NCBI RefSeq assembly: GCF_000516985.1
Contig: NW_006917094.1
Coordinates: 4,295,833-4,359,832, forward strand
Source of the DNA: Pestalotiopsis fici W106-1
Lineage: Eukaryota > Ascomycota > Sordariomycetes > Amphisphaeriales > Sporocadaceae
DNA: 64,000 nucleotides
Reading direction: 5' to 3'
Shown in pieces: positions 13,089-25,649 of the stretch. A model generated the notes under the pieces. The model was not told the origin of the DNA. It ran no database searches and worked only from the letters and a program-made list of their open reading frames with translations. Position 1 is the stretch's first letter; each line of letters starts with the position of its first letter. The translations under genes were made by a program, and so were the position numbers.

Positions 13089-14879
13089 TTACTCGTGACT
13101 TCTGTCCATGACGTCTTCTTCATCTGAACGTGAAACACCAACAACGCCTACTGCCAATCTTGGAAAGCACAGCCAGATGAAAAGCGTCGCGACCAGCTGA
13201 GCCAGGATTATGTACTGAAATGCGCCGATGCCAACATGGTCCGCAATAGCACCAAGGGCAAATGGGAGAAGTGCACCACCAATCTGGCCCGTAGACGCCA
13301 CAAATGACACCGTTCCAACGTGTAAATGCGGCGGGAGCAGACGAGTAATCAAGACCACGCCTGAAGGGAACATGGGGCCCAAGAAGAAGCCGATCAGCGT
13401 GACAAGCACCGCCGATATGGCAGGCAACTCAACCATGGCAAACAGAGCCTGCAAGATGATCGTCGTCGACAAGTAGATGACCACGGCGAGTCTGACACCC
13501 AGCTTATCTGTAACGACGCCAAGAGCCAGCCTTCCCACTGCCATGCCAATATTGAAGAGCGCGGAACACATGCTGGCCAAGTATCCGGAAGCATGGCGCG
13601 CCCGGAGCATGTATACCACTATCCATCCGGTAATCGAGCCTATTACCACAATGTTAGAAAGGAACCAGACCTCGGAAGACTGCCAGTAAGACTAGATGAG
13701 GGGCGACTGACTCTCAATGCCGACATAGGCGAGAAAATAAGCAGCACATATCCAAGTTGCGCTATACCTGAAGATTGCGAACCTGTCTTGTTTGTCATGA
13801 GGTATGGCCGAATCGTTGCGATCATGCTTTTCAGCACGATACCTCTTCCCGTCCTGTGCACGGAAGGCATACGCTGATGATACCAGCATGACGACACAGA
13901 AGGCCGACTGAGTTGACGTTTGGTCAGTATCATGGATCTTTCTCGGTTGGCTGATATGAATTCCTTACCAATACATAAAACCAAGACCACCAAGGTGTCT
14001 TTCCGACAGAGATCATTGTCCCAGCAATAAGCGGCCCCAAGCTGGCACCTATCGAGTAAGAGCCGTGAAGAAACCCCTAGACAAACGTGCAAGAACCAGT
14101 ATTAGACACATATCTCCGCGGACGCGAATGTAGACGCGGAATGAGTAATACGGAAGAAGGAGGAGGCTCATGGTTCAGTGGTCGTTGTGGCTCACCTGTA
14201 CTGTGTTGCCATTCGCCATGGCACCAGCCCATGCGCACCAAGACCCGTCCAGAAGGCCAGTTCCGACGGCTTCAATGAGGCTGAGGAACAGCACCATTGA
14301 GTATGGCGGGTGGGCACACAAGCCGACTGCATAGATCAGTTGGCAGGCAGGGCCAATGATCGCAATGCCTAGCTGACCAAACCGCAGATGGATGAAGCTG
14401 CTCATGTAAGCCGCCAAGAAATATCCCACGGGTGAGATGAGGAATATTATAGACACATAGGTGTCACTGAGACCATAGTAACTCTCCAGCTATCATCAAC
14501 CGTTAGTTTAGACATACGGGTTTGATCTAAAGCAAAAGTATGCTTACATGTGGTATCAATACCTGGCAAAGTCAGCTGATGAAGTACGTGGAGGAATTCA
14601 TAACCGTCAACTTACGCCAGGGACTGATTGAATGGTGCCCATCACCATGAAGGCAAACATGGCTGCCGCGATCCGCAACACCAAGTCATGACGGCCTTCG
14701 ACATGCCCACCAGGATGACCTCTGCTACCAACCAGACTGGATGCCGAAGCTGGCCTATCGCTAGTCGTCGTTGTCGTCGTCCGCGTAGGTTCGGCGCCTC
14801 CCCCGGGGAGGAGCGGATCTGTCTCCGCGGGTGCGGCTTGATGCTTGGGTCGCCGGGTAGGCGCCTGCGGGTCGGACAT
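13089..14879 (-). CDS. MFS transporter (BSC6 / fucose-permease-like)
   Basis: Six exons: 14879..14616, 14562..14548, 14489..14196, 14076..13969, 13907..13712 and 13639..13089, giving 475 aa. A charged cytosolic N-terminus containing a DPLLPGGG stretch precedes about twelve hydrophobic segments, starting at FAFMVMGTIQSVPG and including VSIIFLISPVGYFLAAYM, LGPLIAGTMISVG, ITGWIVVYML and LVTLIGFFLGPMFPSGVVL. Exon 2 is only 15 nt (VLIPH) and completes the end of the first transmembrane loop. The last intron is defined by a CTAAC branch point, restoring GIES-SITGW. Composition and motifs resemble fungal 'bypass of stop codon 6' carriers. The substrate is unknown. It is divergent from the MYND gene. 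Confidence 0.85.
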
Positions 14880-15509
14880 GCTGATTATGTATAAATCGGT
14901 TATATCATGACATGTGGCTCTCTCAGTATTGATTCAAGTCCAACTATATCCTATTGGCGTAATGTTCATGGGATAAAACGAGTGTGGGCATCTGATTAGC
15001 CGCGGAACGCAGCCCAGATAACGCCGGACAGTGTGCGATACAGTTCTGATGAGATATTGCTACTGTGGGTATACGAGACACGAACATCCTCACGATAGCA
15101 GTATAAGATGGCCCTACAAAACTAGCATTTCTTGACGGAAATGATTCAGGATAAATATTGTCTGATTCTCTCTCGACACCTTCTCAATCTCTTTCTCGTG
15201 AATTCTCTGCCAAGCTCAGCGTCATGTCACCAGTTTACCGCTCGGGTTGAACCCCACCAACGAACAGCCCCTGGTGTTTCAGCAACCTCCACTGAAGGAT
15301 CAGAACAGCTGACGGAGACGCGGTCACGGCGAGAACTCATCAGATTATCACCAAAATCTCAAAGCATTATATGATCGGCTTTTAATCACCTCATAAGCAT
15401 CATCTGTGAACGAGTCAAGTAAAGAAAACTTGTCGAAACAAAGTACCGGGAAATACATCGTCTACACTAAGGAGTGGCCCTGGAGAATATCCTCAAGTGC
15501 GCCGCCACC
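14880..15509. other. divergent promoter region
   Basis: 630 nt between the starts of the MFS carrier and the MYND-finger gene. No additional gene is seen. Confidence 0.5.
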
Positions 15510-16245
15510 ATGCCAGACTTGACCAACGACAAGATCTTTCCCACATTCTACACCCTGCCCACAACGACAGACCAAGTCGAGCAGCAGCAAGATGAACAAC
15601 GGCCCAATGACGACGACGACGGCCATGATTGGTACATGGTGGCGCAGGTCAAGAACAACATGACCATTACCAAGCCCACGCTCATTGTGACGGACCGGAG
15701 CGGCATGGACTTTGCCGTCACATTCGAGGAGGACCGCGGCTGGGACTTGAAGGCTCGGGGTCTGAAAAAGGGCAACGTCATGGTGATACCCCGGGCACGC
15801 CGACTCGAAAAGGGCCCCGGTCGAAAGGATGTGCTCGTGGTGGAAAAGCAAGACTGCGAAGCGGTCAAGGTGAGTCACATCCCCCCATGTTGGAAATCAT
15901 GGACATTGTCGTTGCCCTTTTCCCGAGTGCTCAAGCATGTTTACAGGCTATTCCGGGTGGTTTGGAAAGAACTATTGCATTGGCGTCCAGGCTGGACGAT
16001 TCTAGTGCTGCTGGAAAGTGCGAGACGTGTGAAAAGGTTGAGGATGGGCTGTTGAAGTGTACCGGGTGCGAAAGTGTAGCATATTGTGGCAAGGTGAGTC
16101 TGAGATTACTATTAGCTCATGTCATTGTCCTTGTACTCAACCGACTAACCTCTCAACGCAGGAATGCCAAGTGGAAGGCTGGACTGAGCTGGGTCACAAG
16201 TCTGATTGTAAGATTTTCAAGAGCATAAAAAGCATATGGAATTAA
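15510..16245 (+). CDS. MYND-type zinc-finger protein
   Basis: Exons 15510..15869, 15947..16093 and 16162..16245 give 196 aa. The ATG sits in a GCCGCCACCATG context, which supports this start over an upstream in-frame GTG. The first 120 residues are acidic and then beta-rich (VAQVKNNMTITKPTLIVTD) without a domain I recognise. The C-terminus is a complete MYND finger of spacing C-x2-C-x8-C-x2-C-x4-C-x3-C with the final H-x3-C (CETC ... CTGC ... YCGKECQ ... HKSDC). MYND fingers mediate protein-protein contacts. A small stand-alone MYND protein with this N-terminal region is common in filamentous fungi, but its role is not known to me. Confidence 0.88.
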
Positions 16246-16420
16246 TTGGACTGGTACTCATTTAAGCAAAGGTGAGGTATCACATGTCAGACATATCATT
16301 TATCCAATAGACATATATACATAGGCCAAATCAATAATTTTTTTAGACATCAGGATTGGCTAGACCATGGTGCTACTGCTTGATGAATCGTCTGTCATCA
16401 AATCCCATCACTCACAGCTT

Positions 16421-18759
16421 TTAGGGAAGAGACAAGAACAACTCCAACATCTTCGGGTAATTAGGCGTACCGAGGCCGGTGACTGGGTCCCATCCAGCTA
16501 CGGCACTGAAACCGTCGGTACCACAGCCAGGGTTGGTTCCGTTTGTGACTATTGATGAAATGTCAGATAACACGAATAAAACTGCTTGAGTTCATATAGG
16601 GTTGCCACTTACTGTCATTGAGTACTTCCGGGTGCTCGTAAAGTACAGGGTTGATGAAGCCGACTGGGCTCTTGCCAATGGCGATACGTTCGTCATTGAT
16701 TCGGTTGATCTGGTAGTCCTTAGCATCAAGCATATTGCGCAAAGGGAATAGGACGGACTCACGATGGAGGCAAAAATTGGCGTGCTTGCACTCGTGCCAC
16801 CACTGAGGCCGAACTCTCCGCCGACAAAGACGGCAATGTTGTCACCATTCGCCGCAACGTCGGGAATTCCTCTTCCAATGCGGTTATACACGCCTCCGGT
16901 GTTTCCTGCCAGCGCAGTAATGTTTGGCAGCGTGTAGTTGCTGGCATTCTCCACAAGACCCTCGTAGTAGGGATAGCTCGGCTCGTGGTCTTCAAAAAAG
17001 ACATTCACAGCCGCCTTTTGGTAGTCGGGCACGGGAAACACGTTGCTGAAGCCGCCGCCGGACGAGTAGTTGACCCGGCCGGGATCAAATACGGCGCTCT
17101 CGGGATCAAATACAGTGTATCCCGGATACACCTTTGTGGCACCGACGTTGGTCAGCCAGGGGCAGTTGTTTGGCCACGTCGGGTTGAAAATGTTCAAGTC
17201 GGGTCCCAGGCAGCCCGTCGGTCCGTCGTCTCCGTAGGGCTCGGGGTAGTTGCTGACGCCCGAGTCGCCCGACGCAAAGACAAAGGTCACGCCCTGCAGA
17301 CCGAGTTTGAGGTACTCGTTGCACTGGCGCTTCTGGTAGGAAATGGGCACGTCGGCTTCTTGGCCTCCGTATGACAGTGACAGGACATTGGGCGGCTCGA
17401 ATACGCCACACTGTAGAGTTCCATTGTATCCGTCTGGACCCGGATCCGGATATGTCGGGTCCCAGTTGGGCAAGTCACCAGTCTCGTTGAAGGCGCTATA
17501 TGTACAGTAAGAACCGTCAATGGCATCTAGAAGCGTGTTGAATCCCCACTGTTCAGGGTGCGTCAGCAAATTGATCCCGAATATCGTCTACAAATTTGGC
17601 TTACGGTATAAGTATCGTTCTCCCATGTTTGGTAGTGGATGTCATCCACATTGAGGACTGTGATTGTCTGGGGGTACACGATGGGATACGCAAGAAGCAA
17701 GTCCAGCATGGATTCGCCGCCAGCGAGAGAGATATTATCAGTCTGGGCCACTCCGCCATCAATCTCCTCGTCAAAAGGATGAGTGCCCTGAGGAATCCAG
17801 CTGCTAAAATTGGCAAAGAACAAGTCAAGGTCCTCTTGGTCCCAATATTGAAGCTCGGCTTCAAAAATGCCCAGAGAATTGTTTGCCACCGACGAGTTGC
17901 CAGGAGGGATATTGTACAGAGCGGCGACACAGGCTGGCGTGATTGCCACATCGCAAGTACTCAGATCGCTCGCATTGCTTGACAGTAGGCTGTGGAGGTT
18001 CTCTGACAGCTTTTGCTTGGCTGGAAGCTTGAGCCGATTTCCACGGCGGGTCCTTTGCGCGTCTCTCTTGACTTTCAAGTCGCTTACAATACCCTCGGGA
18101 GCCATGAGCTTCGTGCCTGGCGTAATGTAGTCGATGTGTTCTTGGATTTTCTGAGGCACGTGGTACTTATCGCAAGATGGAACGAGACCACCAGTGTTCC
18201 GGTCTTCGTGCTCGTAATATTCAGTTTGAAATAGTTCTTCCACCTTGGCTGCTGGCGCATCAAAGGCCAACCAGCCCTTGTTGTCAGAATGTGTCACTTC
18301 GACAATACCATGGCTGGCTAACCACTCGCGCACAGCCTGCACAGCCGTTTCACTGGGTTGAAAAGCCGCAACGACTTCATCAGATGTCCACGTTTTGCCA
18401 TAATTAGGCGACTTTGGGTGAGAAATGTCCAAGAGATACTCTTCTGCACGATCGAGGTTGGACTGGGTCAATCCAATGCGCACCGGTAAACGCTTGGAAG
18501 CTGGCACTCGGTTTCGCTTCACCCATCGTGAGCCTACCCGGTGTTAATTCAACTCCAGCATCAAAGAGCTCTGCCTATCTTTCTCACTTATTCCTCGTCT
18601 CTCCTCGTGGACGGCATGGTCCCCTGGTTAACAAGTCTGGTTAGCTTGTTATCGTTCATTTCAGTATTGATCCGCCCCGGACCCACCAAAAGGAGATGCC
18701 GTAGCCAGAGCATTGAGGCAGAAAACTGCAAATTGTAAAGTCGATAGCAACTTCATCAT
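16421..18759 (-). CDS. secreted sedolisin-family peptidase (S53, tripeptidyl-peptidase-like)
   Basis: Six exons: 18759..18687, 18623..18588, 18533..17605, 17548..16763, 16709..16613 and 16548..16421, giving 682 aa. A hydrophobic N-terminal signal (MMKLLSTLQFAVFCLNALA) is followed by an S53 pro-domain (LPVRIGLTQSNLDRAEEYLL, SPNYGKTW, EVVAAFQPS). The catalytic domain carries LLDAIDGSYC, FVFASGDSGVSNYP and the serine motif LSGGTSASTP (about residue 598), ending WDPVTGLGTPNYPKML with the calcium-site region. S53 enzymes are acid-active serine-carboxyl peptidases that are activated by removal of the pro-region and release tripeptides outside the cell. Exon 2 is 36 nt. The two ATGs at the start are adjacent, and the first is used. 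It is tail-to-tail with the MYND gene (175 nt apart). Confidence 0.93.
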
Positions 18760-21700
18760 GAGCCAAGGAGCGCGCGAAATGTTATACTGACGCCAAGAGC
18801 TTGGAAAAGCTCTCGAAGAGATCCAGGAACCAAAAGTTGCAGGCCTTGGCGCCTTATTTTAAGGGTCATGGCAAAAAACACCCCGGTGATGATCTGATTT
18901 GATCTACCCTGTTTCGTTCGTATTGCAGATCCTAGCCGGCACCTGCCCCATTAGGCATGAAACGAGCATGAGCAGCAAGGGTTATGATGACATCGTTTTT
19001 GGGTATTTCCCGGGTATTTTGGGTAGTTTGATGCGAACTTTTATTGTTTTTATGGACCTCGAGTCTCAATGAGCAGAAAACAGAATTGTGGTTTCTGTTC
19101 ATCTCTCATCAAAGTTCAGAAGCGCCCGATTGAGCACATTTCTCAATTGACCATATTTGCGGCATCCATGCATGAATTACAAAGCAAATGACAGGCTATC
19201 CAAATAATCGTCACACACCGATGGGTGTCTGATATGCAACAGGTATTAGGGTTTCTCCCATTCATAACACAATACAGACCACAGTTGAAATGGTGGAAAC
19301 TTGACCGATTAGACACAAAAAGAATTAGAATGCGCTGGCTTTTGCCGGCTTGCAACAAAGGTAAAAGTGCAGTTCCAGCGTCGCTTCATTAACAATAAAG
19401 GTAAGTCCCAGTCATCATAGTCATGAGCTTCCAAGTCTGGCCCCAATGTACGAAACCTTCAGGTGCTTCGGGTAGACTGACCCCCAAAGGAAGGCAAATT
19501 GTTTCTGGATCTCCAGGAATGAAGCAAAAACCACTGCTGATATAGTCTGCATTTACCAGCCCTTGAAATACAGCGCTGGGTATTCAATCGATAGTACACT
19601 TATTTTTAGAGAGACCTATTTTAGAGAGCATAAACTCCGTGGCTAGATATTATTCAGACTGGTTGGGTCACTCCTGCAGTACTTTCATTGGTGAATGGGC
19701 AACTTGACCAGTGCGCAAAAGTGGGAAACAAACCAATGTAATATTTCTCATTAGTCTCACACTCCTATAATTTGGTATATAATCCAATCCCGTAGTCGCA
19801 AAGACAGAAGCAAGGTGCTGTTCTGCAAATGAATAGCTGGGCACGTGATGGTCAGCTTGCGAGGCGACCTAGTCCGCCCAGCAGCCCCAAGGCAACTCGA
19901 TGACAGCAGCAGGAACTCAAAACAAGATCTGCGTCTTCCACCTGCTGGGGGTATCATTAACCGGTGAAACCACCTAGCAGATGGGAGAGGTCCGTACTTG
20001 CTGAGATCTTGGTCGCGATGATCATCCCCCAAGGATATGAATATTTGTGGTCGTTGAACGTCCACGTCATCTCTCGTTGCTTTGATCTTCATGACGAGGC
20101 CGAAGAAATTCTCGTCCCGAAAAGATCTTATGAATCTCCCCCACAGTCCCCTCATGATTGCGTCAATGCTTTGGTCCTCCTAGACTACTACGTTCCAGTG
20201 ATGTTGTACAAGAATAGAGGATGGAGGTGTAGGAAGGGGGCGAACATTATCTGGATTTGTTTATGCCCGAATTAAGGCTCGTGAGTAACGCATGATATGG
20301 TACTGGTTGAAAACCTTTGTGCAAATGAGTGTTAGATAGACCGGTGTGAGATGGAATTGAAACTGAAGCGAAATCGCAATCTAAGGCCACTTGGTCATCA
20401 TGATCACCCCATGTGATGGATCTTCATTAGTGTTCAGGCAGGCATGTAGCATGATTCGAGTCATTTCACGATCATATGTGATCGTGGTCACACCGTCCGA
20501 GCGGTACTTCTTGTAGGCTGATGGTGGCACCAAGCTTTTCTTTTCCTCTTTTTTTAAGATGAAGAACCATCATCATATCAGATGAGATTGAGACCAAGGT
20601 GGCTGCTAACGTCGGGTAGGCGTTACAGTAACCGATGATCAGGTTGAAAGCCTGCCTTTACAGCCTGTGGTTCGCGTCCACGTATGCAAAAGAGGTGCAT
20701 GGATGGTCTGTCCTATCGGACTGCCCGAGAAGCATGTTGTGAGACCACACGCAACAGGTGTCCTGTAACTCGTTGACAGGAAACATTTGTGCACCCAAAA
20801 CTCACGATAGCTTCATCTCTGCCTTGTGTATACTATGATGGATGCATTATTCGTCAAGCTCAGATCACCTGCCCATATGCCAACGCATAATAGCCCAAGG
20901 TGCTTTTTCTCGGCATGTCGTTGAGGTCTTTGATGATGATCGGAGCATCCCTACTATGGACTGGCAGTGGTACTTATGTATATCTTAACCGATCTAATTC
21001 CAGCTGATCACTGACCGGTGAGCGAATTGCTATCGCAGTACACACAAGCCTAAACACATCGCAGTCCGCAGCCAATGTAGTGAGCGACCCCCACGACGAT
21101 GAGCATCGTCAATTGGAGACGAAATTAAGCTTCTTGGCCGTGTGTTGACTTCGTGCAGACTCAAACATTGAGAATCTTGGTAACAGGCATGATCTAAAGA
21201 GTTACATGGGACATAAGACATCGAGGCACCGGTGGGAAGATTATTGCTTGACGTTTGAGTGAGAAGTGGCCGTCGGGCGATACAAAACCGCAGCCAATCG
21301 TGAGTAAATGCACATTCAAGAGGCACGTCATCATTACCGGCCAAGGGGATCATCTTGAGCAGCGTACAAATCAACAAACAGTACGTCTGGTGAAGAAAAC
21401 CATTGTAATCTGGTGCCGTTGAGACTGCATTGCTTTCATCTGGCCATTATCATGAGATATCCTCTTATCTCAAGCCCAGTATAAAGCCACATCGGTCGAC
21501 ATTCCATTGCCGCCGAGGCAATCCGTCTCCATTCATGACGATCGTGATACGCTGGAAGGAGGTAGTGTCATACCGGCACGTGAAGCGTGGACCGGTAACC
21601 ACGCAATTAGTACAGCACAGTTGGTCAGAATCCGACGTTGCAGCCGGCAAGTCTGACTCACGCCTATACTGGGCTCTTTTTGAAGCTGGGGAGGAACGAC

Positions 21701-22423
21701 ACGATAGTATGTCTGTCTTATCGGGAGCAGACCCGCAAGCTGCGCACCGAAGAGGGGGGAAAGGGGGGAACTTTCGGCGCAAGATGGTGGGTTCGGCCAA
21801 CGGCATATCGAACCGCGTAATGGCGACGGGTAGATGCATCGGCGAGGATGATTCGGGTCAGCACAACTTCGATATTCAAGAGGACTTCAATCAGGCAACG
21901 GAAAATTAATGCGAGTGGGCTTGGCTTTAGCTTCATTGGTAAGACTGACTGATAAAAAGGGTGGAAAAGAAGAATGTTCCGTACCTTGTACATTCTTCCA
22001 AATATTCGCAATGCTCTTACCGTACCTGCATTTGCTAGATGTTCAGCTATGACGGGGCACAACGTCGCACACTATTACTGACCATAGAAACCGAGCCCCT
22101 GATTGCCTGACTCGATGTATCAAGATGCACGTGCCGCTTAAACGACAACATGCTCCATTCGGCGATCGATGCTTGCCCGATACTTCATTGTGTGGCTCTT
22201 GAAAGGACCAATCGTGATTGACCACGCGGAGTCGGTCACAATATTGCGAGTGTATAGTGAGCAGATGCCACACTAATCGATGGGAGACCAGCTTGGCTCT
22301 TTACACAGGTTGCTGTCGGAGCCTAAGTATTTAATCTGGGTGTATATCGCTTAATTTCCCTGTTTCATAGATCCTTACAAGAATACTGCAGCTATATTGT
22401 TTACTGATTATCACTGTATCAAA
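18760..22423. other. gene-poor region, 3.7 kb
   Basis: Upstream of the sedolisin. Only short unrelated open frames are visible; the longest, a 159-codon plus frame at 21430, begins at a non-ATG codon. A 132-codon minus frame with an ATG at 20155 has no domain. I find no transposase or reverse-transcriptase motifs and no terminal repeats by eye. Confidence 0.45.
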
Positions 22424-22750
22424 ATGTCGTACAGATCGAATGAAGTTTTTGCTCCAGAGTTAGACATTGGTGTTGGCTCCGACAACTTGTTTCCAGGCGT
22501 TTGCCAAAATTGCAAGGGTGCCGCTCGACTGTACGCTGTCATTCTCTTCCCTCAATCATAACCAACTAATCTAAAATTCAGTGTACCATTCTGCACGTCA
22601 TGCGGCGGAACAGGAGTTGAGTGGACGTCCATGCCTACTCATACAAGTCACATACCTCCTCCGAGAACATCTGGAAGAAGCGCCTCTTCGAAACATAAGG
22701 ACCGGAAAAGTGGTGGATCTGCCTCCAAGTCAACCCGCTCCAGGAGTTGA
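22424..22750 (+). CDS. small CxxC/CxxCGG protein with basic Ser-rich tail (paralogue A)
   Basis: Two exons, 22424..22530 and 22582..22750 (51-nt GT-AG intron, phase 2), give 91 aa. No signal peptide. Two cysteine pairs (Cys27/30 and Cys40/43) flank a nine-residue spacer, with CKG and CGGTG after the second Cys of each pair. This looks like a minimal zinc-binding ribbon or half of a DnaJ CxxCxGxG repeat. The last 35 residues are Ser/Lys/Arg-rich (GRSASSKHKDRKSGG) and end STRSRS. The gene at 24096-24417 shares the CxxCGG core, the following PP...RT(S)G segment, the basic Ser tail and the intron phase and position. The function is unknown; nucleic-acid binding through the RS-like tail is only a guess. 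Confidence 0.62.
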
Positions 22751-24095
22751 GATCATGTTCATTGAAATGCCGGAACAACTATATTAATGAATTATTTAAA
22801 TAATTGTCATTGTATTCGAGAAGATGGAGATATCATTGTTCATTATCAGTCTTATACTTTTTGCCTGGTTTTTTCTTTTGTCTTTTTCTTTTAGCAGTCT
22901 ACTCAAAGTACTGGCGAGAGGCGGTGTATGAAGTCTAAGGGCATTGGATAACGCTGTATACTTTATAAGACGAGGCTCGTACATTAGTAACATTTCATTG
23001 TCCAAAAATACCATGACACTCTCCTGTGTTCTAAAACGAGTGTTATATTGGTAAGTCTCGGGATGTGTTGTGGGACGCAACAATTGCTTTAGCATCGTCA
23101 TCGATCTAACATAATGGAATGGTTCTCATGACATCTCATTCTATAAGGAATACTCTGGTGAATATGAGGCTATGGTGTCTAGTATCTCCGCCAAATGGGC
23201 ATTGCTACCGAGGTAGCAATCATTCTGATTTCTTGAAAGGCAATGAAGTGGCACATTCTACCCATGGACTGGTGTCATACAGGCGACAGCTGAAGACGCA
23301 CTCCCGCAGGACGCGTGGTCCAGTTTCAGCAGTACTGCCTCGATTACAATAACCAATTTCCAATAGAGCGTGTGTAACTGGTCACAAAAGTTGTGAGAGA
23401 ATATCACAGCTGGTGTATGAGAAGAGCAGAAACCGCTACAAACCTCGAGAAAGGCGGTCTGGCTAAGGAGCCACGAAACGGAGGCCTACAGAATCTACAA
23501 TGTGGTAACTCGCCATCTTGGAAGCATACCAGGGGCGTAAGTTGGCCGATTTGCTTGTTTTTCAGACAGGGAATACAGGAGGCAAGGAAACCGCGTGAGC
23601 GTTTAACCAGTCTGCTGTGTAACCGCGGCACGAACACCTTCCAGAAACGATGGACAGGATCTCACCGAACATTATCTGCAGACGGCTCAGCTGGGTGTGC
23701 GAGTGGGAGCCCGTCAATCATTGGCCAGGAGCCCCCGGAAGTGACAGCCGCTCATGGTTTCGTATGCCCAACCTGCCGCCATCAAAATCGTGTCGTGGCA
23801 TTGTCATCATCGGTACCAAAGTCTCGGTAGGAAATGGCAGCAGATGGTATAGTCTTGGAAGCGGCTGCTCTTGTGTCTCCAGCCTGTAACATCGTCAATT
23901 ATTGAGTCGGCCGGCCCTTTGATACTCGCACCAGTGACGATTGATGTCATTTGAGAGAAGTATATAAACATCCTCAGGTGGTGAATTGCCATCATGGCAA
24001 AGTGAGGCAGGGAAACTCGAAAAAAAGGACAAAAACGAGATCAAAGAAAACCCGCAGCAGATCTTTTTAGACTTGTCATCATTTTTCCCGCCCAA
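22751..24095. other. intergenic region between the two CxxCGG genes
   Basis: No recognisable gene. A 145-codon plus frame at 23393-23830 contains one CPTC but no domain. A TATA-like element for the downstream gene lies at 23961-23968. Confidence 0.45.
23961..23968 (+). promoter_or_regulatory. TATA-like element upstream of paralogue B
   Basis: TATATAAA lies 128 nt upstream of the ATG at 24096, in a plausible position for a core promoter. Supported by sequence and spacing only. Confidence 0.45.
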
Positions 24096-24417
24096 ATGAC
24101 TTCGACGTACGACTACAGCTCGTCTTGTACATGCTTTGGGGGTTGGGAGCCTACAGAATGTGCTTGCCGGGGCAGCGAGATGCGAAACGGGTACACCTAA
24201 GTCATCTTTAAGGAAGAGTGCCAGCTTTCGACTAACATTTCGTAGGCCGCCATGCAGCCAATGCGGAGGTGCCAAATTCGTGTTTCGCGAGTCTCGGTGC
24301 GGGTGTCGTCGAACACCGCTTCCTCCCTCGACGCCCAGGACTGGCAACAAGAGCAGACACTCTGAATCCAAAGATAGTAAACCAGGCCACCGTTCTCGAC
24401 GCAATGGACGATCTTGA
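24096..24417 (+). CDS. small Cys-rich CxxCGG protein with basic Ser-rich tail (paralogue B)
   Basis: Two exons, 24096..24190 and 24246..24417, give 88 aa. The 55-nt intron has a textbook CTAAC branch point shortly before the acceptor and is phase 2, as in paralogue A. No signal peptide. There are eight cysteines in pairs: CTC (11/13), CAC (22/24), CSQC (35/38) and CGC (50/52). The CSQCGG segment aligns with CTSCGG of paralogue A immediately after the intron, followed by PPSTPRTG against PPPRTSG and a basic Ser tail ending RRNGRS. Paralogue A lacks the flanking CxC pairs. The model is short and unconfirmed by transcript; the shared structure with A is the main support. Function unknown. Confidence 0.58.
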
Positions 24418-25649
24418 TCTGGGTCCGTGTATGAGCTGAGTGTAGTTTCTCGTGCTATGAGGGATCCAGATGATGTTGTACTCGGGCGCGAAAGATGCAG
24501 CGTCATGTTGCTTGCATTTGGTTCGATATTGTTGGACATGGGTTTCCTACCTGGAGATAATTCAAATCCTCGTCCTGGAAGAGAAATACCATGTATTCCA
24601 TCGTCCTTTGAAATCAAATGACAACCATGCAGTTGATTATGAAATAGATATACCCATTATTTCTTCTCGGGAGCACATGCATTGCTGTTCAGAGCCTTCA
24701 AACGATATTCGTCGCAGGTGCTGCTGAACTATGGGCCAGGCTTTGTCGATCTCGGTGATTTCTACTGTAATCTTATGCCAGATTCTGCTGTTGAACTGAG
24801 TTCAGAGTAAGCAGCCCAGCCAGTAGAAGCATCTTGGCTCTCTGCAAGCAACCGATGCGGGTCGGAAAGTTTTCCGTTGAATCAGCTGCGGCAATGACGT
24901 GGCCCGGGAAGATCCCTTCTAGTTACTGTCAAAATACCAGTGATTCATCCTCGAGTGCTCAGATGCGTGCCCAGCAAACCCTCAATCTGGTTACATCTGA
25001 CTAGACGTTACATAGGATGGACTCGGCCGGGTCTGGCGCCTGGAAACTCATGAGTGTAGCGTTACGTGGCTTGTGCCTTTCCCTCATTGACTGGGCTCTG
25101 CTGAGGATATTCGAGCCTGATTCTGCGCAGGGGAGTTTGATATGCAAATGAAAGGGGAACTTTTGTGAATGGGGGGAAGAAATGGTAAGCTCGTGACCAT
25201 GAAAAACTATTTAGGTACCCTTGGTTGGTACCTGCAGTACGAAGTAGGTGAGTGCTATGCCACGGATGGAGTTGCCATTGCTATAGCGAGGGCTCCTTCT
25301 GTATAAAAGCATACAGTCGTTCGCAGCTGAGCTGCCGCCCCTGTTTACCTGCAAGAGTTATCGGCGATAGCGATAACAGTACCTGGACGGCAGAGCTTCC
25401 AGGGTACGAGCTAAGGTAGATTAGCTGCGACCTCATCACTTGAGCACCTCCAGCTAATGTAGCTACTGCTACTACTACCTTGATGTACCGACCTAATCAG
25501 AGAGACTGGAGCACCTGGAACAAAACCACCACCGCCCCGCCATCGATCCAAGACAATTCGGACATCCTTTCCACCTCAGGCGCCAAAGACGCGTATTGCG
25601 GTATCCCGAAACAGAATTGAATTTGATATGGCCGTTTGAGTAATCCACC
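24418..25649. other. intergenic region upstream of LST8
   Basis: Contains scattered TAGGTA/GGTACC-type motifs near 25210-25250 and a pyrimidine- and CTAC-rich stretch near 25440-25480, probably promoter. No gene is supported. Confidence 0.45.

Noticed and set aside
13640..13711. 32- or 45-nt intron choices in the MFS gene
   Set aside because: They break the frame or lack a branch point. The 72-nt intron ending after CTAAC keeps phase and restores the helix GIES-SITGW.
19757..20155. 132-codon minus-strand ORF with an ATG
   Set aside because: No signal, domain or splice context; composition is unlike neighbouring genes. Kept only as part of the gene-poor region.
21430..21909. 159-codon plus-strand frame and its 124-codon antisense with CAACG and CCTNC segments
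   Set aside because: The plus frame has a non-ATG head. The minus frame's cysteine pairs do not match the CxxCGG family and no splice model improves it.
23895..24617. 240-codon minus-strand open frame
   Set aside because: Its head codon is TTG, it has no domain, and it overlaps antisense the better-supported two-exon CxxCGG gene.
18760..25649. Decayed transposon in the gene-poor stretch
   Set aside because: I could not find terminal repeats, transposase or reverse-transcriptase motifs by eye. A RIP-index scan or repeat library search would settle it.
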